Assembly (NCBI GenBank): GCA_964540575.1
Contig: CAZINI010000004.1
Coordinates: 62,001 to 126,000 of the forward strand
Reading direction: 5' to 3'
Origin: UMGS1889 sp964540575
GTDB taxonomy: Bacteria; Bacillota; Clostridia; Oscillospirales; Ruminococcaceae
DNA: 64,000 bases
In this document: positions 16,382 to 24,898 of the stretch, in pieces
Layout of the letters: every line of letters starts with the position of its first letter
How positions within the stretch are numbered: the stretch's first letter is position 1
Notes under the pieces: model-generated
What the model saw: only the letters and a program-made list of their open reading frames with translations
Database searches by the model: none
Told to the model about the DNA's origin: nothing
Made by a program: the position numbers and the translations under genes

Positions 16382-16444
16382 GAGCTGTGCTTTGACGGTG
16401 CTGTCGGGTAAAAATGCCGCTTTTGAATTTGTTCAATCTCACAA

Positions 16445-16473
16445 TTGAAAAAAAATGTGAAATAAGCTATAAT
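16445..16473 (+). promoter_or_regulatory. Promoter of glgP
   Basis: TTGAAA at 16445-16450, a 17-base spacer and TATAAT at 16468-16473. Confidence 0.75.
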
Positions 16474-16520
16474 ATACCATAAGGCAGTATTTTGCTGCAT
16501 ATTTCGAGATATATGAAAGG

Positions 16521-18932
16521 ATGAGTAACCCGATGATGGATAATCTTACCCGTGACGAGTTTGAAAGCCTTCTGAAACAGAAGCTTCAGGTGGAGTTCAA
16601 TGTTACCCCCGATGTTGCTTCCGATAATCAGATCTACAAGGCTCTTTGTTCGGTAGTTGTCGAATACCTGAGAAAGAAACGCAGAAAGTTCACCAACAAG
16701 GTAAATTCCCAGGGCAAAAAGCAGGTCTACTATATGTCCATGGAATTCCTTATGGGACGTTCTCTGAAAACTAACCTCTTTAACCTTCAGATAAATGAGA
16801 TGGTTGAGGACATTCTTAAGGACTGGAACGTAAGCCTTAACAGAATTTACGAGTATGAGCCCGATGCAGGCCTCGGAAACGGCGGTCTTGGACGTCTTGC
16901 TGCCTGCTATCTGGACGGTCTTGCTTCCGACGGCTATCCTGCAATGGGATATTCTATCCTTTATGAATACGGTATCTTCAAGCAGAAGATCGAGGACGGC
17001 TGGCAGACTGAGCTGCCCGATAACTGGCTTCCCGGCGGCGAGGTTTGGCTTGTCCCCAAGACCGATCAGTCCATCGATGTTCACTTCGAGGGTGAGCTTC
17101 AGGAATACTGGGATCAGCAGTATCACCACGTTTCCTATACAAACTATTCCACAGTTTGTGCCGTTCCTTATGATATGTACGTTTCGGGCTACGGCAGCGA
17201 GGGCGTTTCCGTTCTGAGATTGTGGACTGCTAAGGCTCCCAGCTTTGATATGGCTATGTTCAATCAGGGCGATTACGCTAAGGCTCTCGGTCAGAACAAC
17301 ATTGCTCAGGCTATCTCAAAGGTTCTGTACCCCAACGATAACCATCTCGAGGGCAAGTCGCTCAGACTCAGACAGCAGTACTTTATGTGTGCTGCTTCCG
17401 TCGGCGATATTGTTGAGCGTCACATGAGAGTTTACGGCACTCTTGACAATCTCCACGAAAAGGTTGCTATCCACATTAACGATACACACCCCACACTTGC
17501 TATCCCCGAGCTGATGAGAATACTGCTGGACGACTGCGGATATTCCTGGTCAAAGGCTTGGCATATCACCACTAACACCTTTGCTTACACAAACCACACC
17601 GTTATGGCTGAGGCTCTGGAAAAGTGGGATGTTAACCTCCTCAAGCAGATCTGTCCCCGTATCTACTCCATCATCGTTGAGATCAACAACCGTTACTGTG
17701 CAGACCTGTTTGAAAGACTGGGCGACAGCGGCAAGGTTTCCAGAATGTCCATCGTTCAGAACAATCAGGTTCATATGGCACTCCTTTGCGTATGTGCATG
17801 CCACAACGTAAACGGCGTTTCCAAGCTCCATTCCGAGATAATCAAGCAGAGCGTGTTCAACAACGAGTACAACGATACTCCTTATAAGTTCAAGAACGTT
17901 ACCAACGGTATTGCATACAGAAGATGGCTGCTGCAGTCCAATCCCGGTCTGACAAAGCTTCTCGAGGAAACTATCGGCGACGGCTTCAAGAGAAATGCTG
18001 CCGAGCTTTCCAAGTTTGCTGCTTTTGCTTCCGATGAGTCCGTTCTTAAGCGTCTTGCCGAGATAAAGAGCGAGAATAAGGACAGATTTGCAGATTATGT
18101 TAAGAAGAATTACGGTGCAGAGCTTAATAAGGACAACATTTTCGACGTTCAGGTAAAGCGTCTGCATGAATATAAGCGTCAGCACCTGAATGCTCTCAAT
18201 ATCCTTGCAGAGTATAATAAGCTGCTGGCTAACCCCAATGTGGATTATGTTCCCAAGACATATATCTTCGCTGCAAAGGCTGCTCCCGGATATTACCTTG
18301 CTAAGCAGATCATCAAGATGATCTGGGCTATCAGCGAGGAGATAAAGAAGAACCCTGCTATCAACAAGAAGTTACAGGTATTCTTCCTGGAGGATTACAG
18401 AGTTACCCTTTCTGAGCTGCTTATGCCCGCTGCCGAGGTTTCCGAGCAGATCTCTCTTGCGGGAACAGAGGCTTCCGGTACCGGTAATATGAAGCTTATG
18501 CTTAACGGTGCTCTTACTCTCGGTACTCTTGACGGTGCTAACGTTGAGATCAAGGAGCAGGTTGGTCAGGAGAATATCTTCACATTCGGTATGACATCCG
18601 AGCAGGTGCTTGCTAAGCAGGCTCAGGGCTATCGTCCCGAGGATTACTACAACAACAACGAGGTTATCCGTCAGGCTATCGATAAAATGTACCACGGCAT
18701 CAACGGCTGCACCTTTGAGGAGGTCGCAAACTCCCTCAGATACAAGGATCCTTATATGGTCCTTGCAGATTTCGATGCTTATCAGTCTGCTCAGCAGTAT
18801 GTTTCCGAGTGCTACAAGGATCCTGCTAAGTGGAACAAGATGTCCCTTGCAAATATTGCAGGTGCAGGCGTATTCTCCGCTGACAGAGCTGTTGAGGATT
18901 ATGCTCGTGACATTTGGAAGCTTTCCAAGTAA
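16521..18932 (+). CDS. glgP: Glycogen/starch phosphorylase
   Basis: An 803-aa GT35 enzyme that releases glucose-1-phosphate from alpha-1,4-glucan. MSMEFLMGRSL, EPDAGLGNGGLGRLAACYLD and ASDGYPAMGYSI are N-terminal signatures. VKRLHEYKRQHLN is conserved, and EASGTGNMKLMLNGALTLGT carries the Lys that binds pyridoxal phosphate. ATG 16521 is directly against gaaagg, so ATG 16533 may be the true start, removing four residues. Codon use is more biased (GTT, GCT, AAG, CGT) than in its neighbours, which suggests high expression. It ends at a strong terminator and is a single-gene unit. The enzyme would mobilise stored glycogen. Confidence 0.96.
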   Translation: MSNPMMDNLTRDEFESLLKQKLQVEFNVTPDVASDNQIYKALCSVVVEYLRKKRRKFTNKVNSQGKKQVYYMSMEFLMGRSLKTNLFNLQINEMVEDILKDWNVSLNRIYEYEPDAGLGNGGLGRLAACYLDGLASDGYPAMGYSILYEYGIFKQKIEDGWQTELPDNWLPGGEVWLVPKTDQSIDVHFEGELQEYWDQQYHHVSYTNYSTVCAVPYDMYVSGYGSEGVSVLRLWTAKAPSFDMAMFNQGDYAKALGQNNIAQAISKVLYPNDNHLEGKSLRLRQQYFMCAASVGDIVERHMRVYGTLDNLHEKVAIHINDTHPTLAIPELMRILLDDCGYSWSKAWHITTNTFAYTNHTVMAEALEKWDVNLLKQICPRIYSIIVEINNRYCADLFERLGDSGKVSRMSIVQNNQVHMALLCVCACHNVNGVSKLHSEIIKQSVFNNEYNDTPYKFKNVTNGIAYRRWLLQSNPGLTKLLEETIGDGFKRNAAELSKFAAFASDESVLKRLAEIKSENKDRFADYVKKNYGAELNKDNIFDVQVKRLHEYKRQHLNALNILAEYNKLLANPNVDYVPKTYIFAAKAAPGYYLAKQIIKMIWAISEEIKKNPAINKKLQVFFLEDYRVTLSELLMPAAEVSEQISLAGTEASGTGNMKLMLNGALTLGTLDGANVEIKEQVGQENIFTFGMTSEQVLAKQAQGYRPEDYYNNNEVIRQAIDKMYHGINGCTFEEVANSLRYKDPYMVLADFDAYQSAQQYVSECYKDPAKWNKMSLANIAGAGVFSADRAVEDYARDIWKLSK

Positions 18933-18961
18933 TCATTTGTCGGAATATTTCCGAAAAAATT

Positions 18962-19001
18962 CCCCCATTTTCGCTTTTATCGGCGGAAATGGGGGTTTTT
19001 G
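18962..19001 (+). terminator. glgP terminator
   Basis: cccccattt (18962-18970) pairs with aaatggggg (18987-18995), followed by ttttt. The convergent gene at 19016 may share it. Confidence 0.8.
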
Positions 19002-19015
19002 TATTTTGGAGAGAA

Positions 19016-19633
19016 TTATCTGTGAGAAGATGCGGTTTCGGTCATCGGGGCTGAGGTCGTTTCTTCGGGGACGGTCGTGGTGATTTCCGTAACTGTTGTG
19101 TGATGATGGGTCGTTTCCTCGGCGGCAGTGGTTTCCATTTCGGAAACGGTTTCCGCAAATTTGCCTGTCAGGTCGATGATATTTCCCTGCAAAAGGGGAA
19201 GAGTGAAGCCGTTTTCCACGGTCTGGGTAATGTCTGCCCCGACCAGACGGTCATTTACGAAGATAAGGTTTGCCGTAATATTTTCGGGATAATCGGGATA
19301 ATTCAGCACCGAATATGTAAATATCTCCGCTTCCTCGCCCGCAAATTTCGTCAGGTCGAAGCCCTGCTTCTGCTGTATCTCGTTATATGCGGTGTACGCT
19401 TCGTTGAACTCGGAGGGGATGGTTATCTTCTCCTGCTCGATGGGGTCGGGTGCGACTATCCAGCCTGCTTTGTTCAGGAACACTACACGTTCGGCGTTGG
19501 AATTCATGGTAAGGGCTTCGTCAAGGTCGTTTTCCTTGTCCGCTCTCATAAATATCCATATTATCCCAGCCGCTATCAGAAGAATTATCAGCATAACGGC
19601 GGTTTTGACTTTATCTTTCGGCTTGCAGGTCAT
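19016..19633 (-). CDS. DUF4830-like membrane-anchored protein
   Basis: A 205-aa protein with one helix near the N terminus (TAVMLIILLIAAGIIWIFM) and an external domain. RVVFLNKAGWIVAPDPIEQE, IPSEFNEAYTAYNEIQQKQGF, DLTKFAGEEAEIFTYSV and NLIFVNDRLVGADI resemble DUF4830, a Clostridia family of unknown function. The last 45 residues are a Thr/Glu/His-rich low-complexity tail. The start at 19633 follows aaaggag; upstream in-frame ATGs lack one. It is divergent from feoA and convergent with glgP. No role can be assigned. Confidence 0.7.
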   Translation of the reverse strand: MTCKPKDKVKTAVMLIILLIAAGIIWIFMRADKENDLDEALTMNSNAERVVFLNKAGWIVAPDPIEQEKITIPSEFNEAYTAYNEIQQKQGFDLTKFAGEEAEIFTYSVLNYPDYPENITANLIFVNDRLVGADITQTVENGFTLPLLQGNIIDLTGKFAETVSEMETTAAEETTHHHTTVTEITTTVPEETTSAPMTETASSHR

Positions 19634-19784
19634 TTGCAACAGCTCCTTTTCAAATTTCGGTTTCCCGTTTACAGCAGTATATGCAGTATGTCCATTCAAA
19701 ATTCCCGAAGGATAACTTGTGACAAAATTCGCCGCTGTTCATAAGATAAATTGGAAACCTCTATTTGACAAAGGAGCTATACTT

Positions 19785-20021
19785 ATGAATGATATATTGC
19801 GGCTCAGCACCATTGCCGAGGGCGAAACTGCCGTTGTTGCCGAGCTTCGCAGCAGCGGCGGCATACGCAGACGGCTTCAGGACATAGGGCTTATAAAAGG
19901 CACTCCCGTCAGCTGCTTTCTTCGGGGGGCGGCAGGGGAGATCTCCGCATTCCTCATCAGGGGGGCGGTCATAGCTCTCAGGCGGGAGGACAGTGAGCAG
20001 GTCATTGTCAGAAAGTGCTGA
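19785..20021 (+). CDS. feoA: FeoA-domain protein
   Basis: A 78-aa SH3-like FeoA protein, which assists the FeoB ferrous iron transporter. LSTIAEGETAVVAEL opens the fold, IRRRLQDIGLIKGTPVSCF is the conserved central segment and GAVIALRREDSEQVIV the final strands. aaaggag at 19770-19776 fixes ATG 19785. No feoB follows; a hairpin terminator and a 500-base gap come next, so this copy is solitary. It may serve a FeoB elsewhere or have another role. Confidence 0.8.
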   Translation: MNDILRLSTIAEGETAVVAELRSSGGIRRRLQDIGLIKGTPVSCFLRGAAGEISAFLIRGAVIALRREDSEQVIVRKC

Positions 20022-20043
20022 TTAATTGGAAAATATTTGAGCA

Positions 20044-20091
20044 AAGGCGTCCTTTTCTCCGATATTTTGCGGAGCGGGACGCCTTGTTTTT
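20044..20091 (+). terminator. feoA terminator
   Basis: aaggcgtcc (20044-20052) pairs with ggacgcctt (20077-20085) around an inner ctccg/cggag stem, then gttttt. Confidence 0.8.
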
Positions 20092-20100
20092 GCTGTTGAT

Positions 20101-20262
20101 AATATTGCTCCCCCAATTAACTATTGAATTTTCTGCTTGCCCCGCTGCCGAAATACGTCGTCATAAAGCCTTGAAATATCCGCATATTCCTGCGGCTTTC
20201 TTCCTAGTCTTTCGACAGCGGTTCTTCGCATAAATCTTCATCAGTTAATTGGTGGAGCAATA
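20101..20262. mobile_element. Small element with 20-base terminal inverted repeats (MITE-like)
   Basis: ATATTGCTCCCCCAATTAACT at the left and its near-complement AGTTAATTGGTGGAGCAATAT at the right (one mismatch) enclose about 120 bases. On the - strand the inside has a 36-codon frame (20121-20231, MRRTAVERLGRKPQEYADIS...) without a clear ribosome site. It could be a non-autonomous transposable element or a long hairpin. No target duplication is obvious. Confidence 0.5.
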
Positions 20263-20384
20263 TGTAAACGTTTTGTTAAAATAATTGTGTTATGCGGTTT
20301 AATCTGTTGTTGTGCAAAATCAACAAAATTGTTGGATAAATCACATTCATTCCTACAATTTTGTGCATTATATAGAGAATTGAT

Positions 20385-20412
20385 TTGACAAATTCGTAAT
20401 TTGTGGTAAAAT
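20385..20412 (+). promoter_or_regulatory. Promoter of the minD-like gene
   Basis: TTGACA at 20385-20390, a 16-base spacer and TAAAAT at 20407-20412. The start codon is 180 bases downstream, leaving a long leader. Confidence 0.6.
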
Positions 20413-20593
20413 AATAAGTAACGGTATTTATATTAATAGCTGTTTCGCAAATGGCTTTTTGAATTGCCGACCGATCTGTTTTTCACTGCATCAAACAGCA
20501 TAAAAAACACATAAATACGACGTTTGTGCAGAATATGAACAAAATGCTGAATTAGTCGGTGCTCTATTCGCTTTTGCGATGAAAGGAGATCAT

Positions 20594-21334
20594 ATGTCGA
20601 AGATTATTGCTGTAACCTCGGGTAAAGGCGGTACAGGCAAGTCGTCTATCTGTTCGGAGCTGGGTTTTGCCCTCGCAAAACAGAATAACAGAACGCTTAT
20701 TATCGAGCTGGACTTCGGTCTGAGATGCCTTGATATTATGCTTGGCGTTAAAAATGACATAAAATACGACCTCGGTAATGTTCTTAAGGGTGAGTGCGAT
20801 ATATATAAAGCAACTACTCAGGTCAAAATTGCCAGCAATCTCAGCATTGTTTGTGCTCCCGAGGATCCGTTCGCTACTGTTAATGCAGAGCAGATTTCCA
20901 ATATCTGTAACGAAATGAGAAAATACTATGAATACATAATCGTTGATACCTCCGCAGGTACCAATGCCAGCGTATTCGATGTTGTTGAACAGTCCGACCT
21001 TATCCTGATAAACACCACGCCCGACCCTATCTGTGTGCGTGATGCCCGTACTATGTCCGATGAATTCTACAAGAGAGGAAATAAGAAGCAGAGGCTTATC
21101 ATCAATAAGGTGAACAGAGATCTGTTCAATGAAGCTCTGGTTGAGGATCTTGATGAGATCATCGATACTGTCGGCGTTCAGCTTATCGGCGTTATCCCCG
21201 ATGATGATGCTGTTGTTGTTGCGACTGCAAAGGGACAGCCCCTGCCCTCAAATTCTCCCGCATTTAAGGCATTTGACGCTATTTCCAGACGTATTAAGGG
21301 ACAGGACGTTCCGCTTTCCGTTAAAATCGTATAA
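20594..21334 (+). CDS. MinD/ParA-family ATPase
   Basis: A 246-aa P-loop ATPase close to MinD. The deviant Walker A is SGKGGTGKSSICSELG (residues 9-24) with both signature lysines. IIELDFGLRCLDIMLG follows, then YIIVDTSAGTNASV (switch II/Walker B) and INKVNRD. MinD normally places the division inhibitor MinC, but no minC or minE lies nearby, and a clear C-terminal amphipathic membrane helix is not seen. It may be MinD proper or a related positioning ATPase. aaaggag at 20582-20588 fixes ATG 20594. mgsA follows after 87 bases, possibly co-transcribed. Confidence 0.82.
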   Translation: MSKIIAVTSGKGGTGKSSICSELGFALAKQNNRTLIIELDFGLRCLDIMLGVKNDIKYDLGNVLKGECDIYKATTQVKIASNLSIVCAPEDPFATVNAEQISNICNEMRKYYEYIIVDTSAGTNASVFDVVEQSDLILINTTPDPICVRDARTMSDEFYKRGNKKQRLIINKVNRDLFNEALVEDLDEIIDTVGVQLIGVIPDDDAVVVATAKGQPLPSNSPAFKAFDAISRRIKGQDVPLSVKIV

Positions 21335-21421
21335 TCGGATATTTGCAGAAACGTACTCGCTTTGTCACAATAATTATCCAATATTTTACATATATCCGAA
21401 TTACTGAAAGGACTGTTTAAA

Positions 21422-21823
21422 ATGAACATTGCACTTATAGCTCACGATTCAAAAAAAGAGCTTCTTGTACAGTTCTGTATCGCTTACTGCGGTATCTTAT
21501 CCCGTCATAACCTCTGTGCTACGGGAACGACCGGCAAACAGGTAGCACAGGCTACGGGTCTTAATATTCAGCGTTATCTCAGCGGTTCTCAGGGCGGAGA
21601 TCAGCAGATAAGTGCGAGAATTTCCTGCAATGAGATAGACCTGCTTATCTTTTTCAGAGATCCCCTCAATCCCAAGCCCCATGAGCCGAACGAAATGAAT
21701 CTGCTCCGACTCTGCGATGTGCACAATATCCCGCTGGCGACCAATATCGCAACGGCGGAAGCACTTATCCATGCTCTTGAAAGGGGCGACCTTGACTGGC
21801 GTGAGATCGTCAACCCAAGGTGA
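21422..21823 (+). CDS. mgsA: Methylglyoxal synthase
   Basis: A 133-aa enzyme converting dihydroxyacetone phosphate to methylglyoxal, a bypass of lower glycolysis that restores free phosphate. IALIAHDSKKE, CATGTTGK, LSGSQGGDQQI and FFRDPLNPKPHEPNE are the conserved phosphate-binding and catalytic segments, and NIPLATNIATAEALI is the typical end. gaaagga at 21407-21413 precedes ATG 21422. It ends at a clear terminator. Such genes are often tied to sugar overflow, fitting a polysaccharide-fed anaerobe. Confidence 0.95.
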   Translation: MNIALIAHDSKKELLVQFCIAYCGILSRHNLCATGTTGKQVAQATGLNIQRYLSGSQGGDQQISARISCNEIDLLIFFRDPLNPKPHEPNEMNLLRLCDVHNIPLATNIATAEALIHALERGDLDWREIVNPR

Positions 21824-21842
21824 CATATGCACGATAATATTG

Positions 21843-21875
21843 TCCGCATAAGCTGATGCTTGTGCGGATTTTTTG
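21843..21875 (+). terminator. mgsA terminator
   Basis: tccgcataagc (21843-21853) pairs with gcttgtgcgga (21858-21868) around tgat, followed by six Ts. Confidence 0.88.
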
Positions 21876-21876
21876 C

Positions 21877-21905
21877 TTGCATTATCCGTCGAAATATGTT
21901 AGAAT
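21877..21905 (+). promoter_or_regulatory. Promoter of the DUF1624-ksgA-capA-WYL group
   Basis: TTGCAT at 21877-21882, a 17-base spacer and TAGAAT at 21900-21905, directly after the mgsA terminator. Confidence 0.65.
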
Positions 21906-21934
21906 GAAAGAAAGAACAAAATCGGGGTGAAAAT

Positions 21935-22744
21935 ATGGCAGTCAGCACACCTGTCCAAAAAACGGAACAGTTACCGTCCGCTGAGCCGAAGCGGCGGATA
22001 GAAATTCTCGACGCTCTCAGGGGTGCGGGCATACTCTATGTGGTTTTGTACCACGTTCTCTACGATATTCAGCGGATATTTTTCTCCGAACTTAACTGCG
22101 GTATTTTTGACCTTGGCAGTATGTTTATGCGGTTTACGCATATCCTTTTGGTAGGTATGCTTTTCTTTGTTTCGGGGATATGCACGGCATTTTCACGTTC
22201 GGTCATAAAGCGGGGACTGTTCATCTTTCTGCTTGGCGAACTGCTGACTGTCGGGACTTACATATTTATGCCCGATATGCTTATCCGCTTCGGAGTGCTG
22301 ACATTTCTCGGAACGTCAATGCTGCTGTACGGTTTAATAAAGCCCGTTGCGGACAAAATAAATCACCCTGCAATGTGCGTTGTGTGGCTGCTGCTGTTTT
22401 TTATGTTCAGGACTATGCCCTATGACGGTGTTGTGCGGTTTCTCGTTTGGGAGATGGAGATCCCTCGGAAGCTGTACGAGTACGAGTTTCTCTATCCGCT
22501 GGGGATAATGAGCAGCAATTTCCGTTCGGCGGATTATTTCCCGCTGATACCTTACGGTTTTATTTTTCTTGCGGGAACGGCATTGTCCGAATTTATCAGA
22601 AAAAATCGGGATAAGCTGCCCCGTTTTTGTATGAAGAAGATCCCGCTGCTCTGCTTTATGGGCAGGCACAGTCTGGCGATATATTTTATCCATCAGCCGC
22701 TGGCTTTCGGGATATTGGCGTTGCTTGATATGATAATTCACTGA
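21935..22744 (+). CDS. HGSNAT/DUF1624-like membrane acyltransferase
   Basis: A 269-aa membrane protein with about seven helices. EILDALRGAGILYVVLYHVLYD near residues 24-46 is the conserved opening of the heparan-alpha-glucosaminide N-acetyltransferase catalytic domain (DUF1624/YeiB-like). MFFVSGICTAF and GRHSLAIYFIHQPLAFGIL are further family-like segments. It may move an acyl group across the membrane to an envelope sugar; the substrate is unknown. It is followed after 13 bases by ksgA and probably shares its transcript. Confidence 0.75.
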   Translation: MAVSTPVQKTEQLPSAEPKRRIEILDALRGAGILYVVLYHVLYDIQRIFFSELNCGIFDLGSMFMRFTHILLVGMLFFVSGICTAFSRSVIKRGLFIFLLGELLTVGTYIFMPDMLIRFGVLTFLGTSMLLYGLIKPVADKINHPAMCVVWLLLFFMFRTMPYDGVVRFLVWEMEIPRKLYEYEFLYPLGIMSSNFRSADYFPLIPYGFIFLAGTALSEFIRKNRDKLPRFCMKKIPLLCFMGRHSLAIYFIHQPLAFGILALLDMIIH

Positions 22745-22757
22745 TTTGAGGTAATAT

Positions 22758-23612
22758 ATGGAAAATTTAACGAATATCGGCACAATAAAAGAGCTTTTTG
22801 AACGCCACGGCTTTTCATTTTCAAAGGCTTTGGGACAGAATTTTCTTGTAAATCCCGCTGTGTGTCCGAAGATCGCAGAGCTGGGAAATGCTAAAAAAGG
22901 CTTTGGCGTTATCGAGATTGGCACGGGTGTGGGCGTTCTTACTCACGAGCTGGCAAAACGTGCGGACAAGGTTACGGCTATCGAGATAGACAGCCGTCTT
23001 ATCCCCATTTTAGAGGAAACGCTGGCGGAGCACGACAATGTTCGTATCATTAACGAGGACGTTATGAACGTTGACCTGAAAGCCCTTATCGAGGAGGATT
23101 TTACGGGGCTGGAGGTGGCTGTCTGTGCAAATCTGCCTTATTATATCACGTCGCCAATAATTATGATGCTGCTTGAAAGCCGTCTGCCGATAGCTTCGGT
23201 GACGGTCATGGTGCAGAAGGAGGCGGCATTGCGGCTTTGTGCCGAGCTTGGGACGAGGGAAGTGGGTGCGGTGTCCGTTTGCGTGCGGTATTTTTCCGAG
23301 CCTGAGATACTTTTCAATGTGTCCCGAGGCAGCTTTATGCCGCCGCCCAATGTGGATTCCTGCGTTATCAGGCTGAATGTCCGCAAGGAGATACCGTGGG
23401 CTGTTTCCGATGAAAAAAAGCTGTTCAAGGTGGTGAGAGGGGCGTTCTCACAGCGGAGGAAAACTATGGCAAACTCCCTTTCTTCGGCACTTTCCGTTGA
23501 CAAGCAGTATGTGAACACGGTGCTGGAGGAATGCGGGCTGTCCCCGTCGGTGCGTCCCGAGCAGCTTAAGATGGAGGATTTTATTGCGGTTGCGGAGAAG
23601 CTTTCTCTTTGA
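22758..23612 (+). CDS. rsmA: 16S rRNA dimethyladenosine transferase RsmA/KsgA
   Basis: A 284-aa methyltransferase that dimethylates two adjacent adenines near the 3' end of 16S rRNA. FSKALGQNFLVNP is the family start, VIEIGTGVGVLTHELA binds S-adenosylmethionine, and CANLPYYITSPIIM is the catalytic NLPY motif. The C-terminal helical domain ends with RPEQLKMEDFIAVAEKL. Length and motifs are normal. The capA start overlaps or abuts its stop. Confidence 0.96.
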   Translation: MENLTNIGTIKELFERHGFSFSKALGQNFLVNPAVCPKIAELGNAKKGFGVIEIGTGVGVLTHELAKRADKVTAIEIDSRLIPILEETLAEHDNVRIINEDVMNVDLKALIEEDFTGLEVAVCANLPYYITSPIIMMLLESRLPIASVTVMVQKEAALRLCAELGTREVGAVSVCVRYFSEPEILFNVSRGSFMPPPNVDSCVIRLNVRKEIPWAVSDEKKLFKVVRGAFSQRRKTMANSLSSALSVDKQYVNTVLEECGLSPSVRPEQLKMEDFIAVAEKLSL

Positions 23613-23626
23613 AATGGGGTATTGAA

Positions 23627-24898
23627 ATGAAAAAGAAATTTGCTGTTATTACGGCTGCTTTACTGATGCTGTCGGGCTGTCGGAAAATTGAGGATACTCC
23701 CGTATCCGCCGACCTGCCTATGCCCGAAACAACGACGTTGGCGGAAACCGAGCCGACCACCGTCACAACAACGGAAACGCTTCCGCCCGAGCCTGAATAT
23801 GCGGAAATATCCTTCCTTGCGGTGGGGGATAATCTTATCCATTCCAGCATTTACAAGCAGGCGGCGAACCGTGCGGCGGAAAACGGCGGCACAGGTTATG
23901 ACTTCGATTATGCGTACAAAAATGTCCGTGACCTTATCGAGCCTGCGGATATTGCCGTCATAAATCAGGAAACGCTTATCTGCAACGGCGTTTATGAGCC
24001 GTCCACCTATCCATGCTTCAATTCGCCGCCCGAGCTGGGGGATTATATGATGGATATGGGCTTCGATGTGTTCACCATTGCGAATAATCACACGCTGGAC
24101 AAGGGTACGGACGGTCTGTCCGCTTGTCTGGATTACTGGGACGCCCGTCCCGAAGCTGTGGTTGCGGGTGCATACCGTGATACGGAGGACGAAAGCCGCA
24201 TTCGCACACTTGAACGGGAGGGCGTTGTGTTCTCCTTTTTGTCCTATACCGAGTCGCTGAACGGTCTTTCTCTGCCCGCAAATTCGCCGCTTATTATCGG
24301 CAGGACGGAGGACACGGAGCTTATTTGCAGTCAGATAAGGGCTGCTAAGGAGGTTTCCGACCTGTGCGTTGTGTCACTCCATTGGGGCGTGGAAAATTCC
24401 GATGTTATCAGCGATTATCAGCGGCAGACGGCGAAAACTCTCGCCGATGCGGGGGCTGATATTATCATCGGAAATCACCCGCACGTTCTTCGGGATATTG
24501 AGGTCATCGAACGTGAGGACGGCGGAAAGACCGTCTGTGCGTATTCTCTGGGAAATTTCATTTCGGCACAGAGCGTGGGACAAAATCTTATCGGCGGTGT
24601 GCTGACCTTTGACCTGACGGTGAAGCTTGACGATATGACCTATGAGCCGTCAAACATTCAGCTGACGCCCGTTATCACTCATTATGACGGAAATTATGGA
24701 AATGTCCGCATTTACAAGCTTTCGGAATATACTCCCGAAATGGCGGCGGCGAACGGTGTGCGAAATTTCTCGAAATTCAGTTACGATTACATATTTGCGG
24801 TTCTCGAAAAAAATATAAATGCAGAATATCTTAATGCTGAAAGGATAGATGAAAATGGCGAAATCCAAGGGGGGCAAGACCAAGCTGTTGTTTCTTGA
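23627..24898 (+). CDS. CapA-family lipoprotein (metallophosphatase-like)
   Basis: A 423-aa lipoprotein. Starting at ATG 23627 gives the signal MKKKFAVITAALLMLSGC, with the lipobox Cys at residue 18. A Thr/Glu/Pro-rich spacer follows, then the CapA/PgsA-like domain: FLAVGDNLIHSS, NQETLICNG, TIANNHTLDKG, SLHWGVENS, IIGNHPHVLRDIE and YSLGNFISAQS. The motifs are those of calcineurin-like metallophosphatases. Related proteins are linked to poly-gamma-glutamate synthesis, but many stand alone like this one, so the substrate is open. Its last 44 bases overlap the next gene. Confidence 0.88.
   Translation: MKKKFAVITAALLMLSGCRKIEDTPVSADLPMPETTTLAETEPTTVTTTETLPPEPEYAEISFLAVGDNLIHSSIYKQAANRAAENGGTGYDFDYAYKNVRDLIEPADIAVINQETLICNGVYEPSTYPCFNSPPELGDYMMDMGFDVFTIANNHTLDKGTDGLSACLDYWDARPEAVVAGAYRDTEDESRIRTLEREGVVFSFLSYTESLNGLSLPANSPLIIGRTEDTELICSQIRAAKEVSDLCVVSLHWGVENSDVISDYQRQTAKTLADAGADIIIGNHPHVLRDIEVIEREDGGKTVCAYSLGNFISAQSVGQNLIGGVLTFDLTVKLDDMTYEPSNIQLTPVITHYDGNYGNVRIYKLSEYTPEMAAANGVRNFSKFSYDYIFAVLEKNINAEYLNAERIDENGEIQGGQDQAVVS

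Larger units (their letters stand above)
16099..16520. other. Intergenic region before glgP
   Basis: 422 bases without a gene. It holds a terminator for the upstream operon (16167-16201), a TAAACGTTT-centred palindrome near 16276-16288, a perfect 13-bp inverted repeat (16350-16381) and the glgP promoter (16445-16473). Confidence 0.6.
20022..20593. other. Long intergenic region between feoA and the minD-like gene
   Basis: About 570 bases. It has the feoA terminator (20044-20090), an element bounded by 20-base inverted repeats (20101-20262), an AT-rich stretch with a GTAAACGTTTTGTTAAA motif near 20263, and a promoter at 20385-20412. I see no credible protein gene except a 36-codon frame inside the inverted-repeat element. 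Confidence 0.6.
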
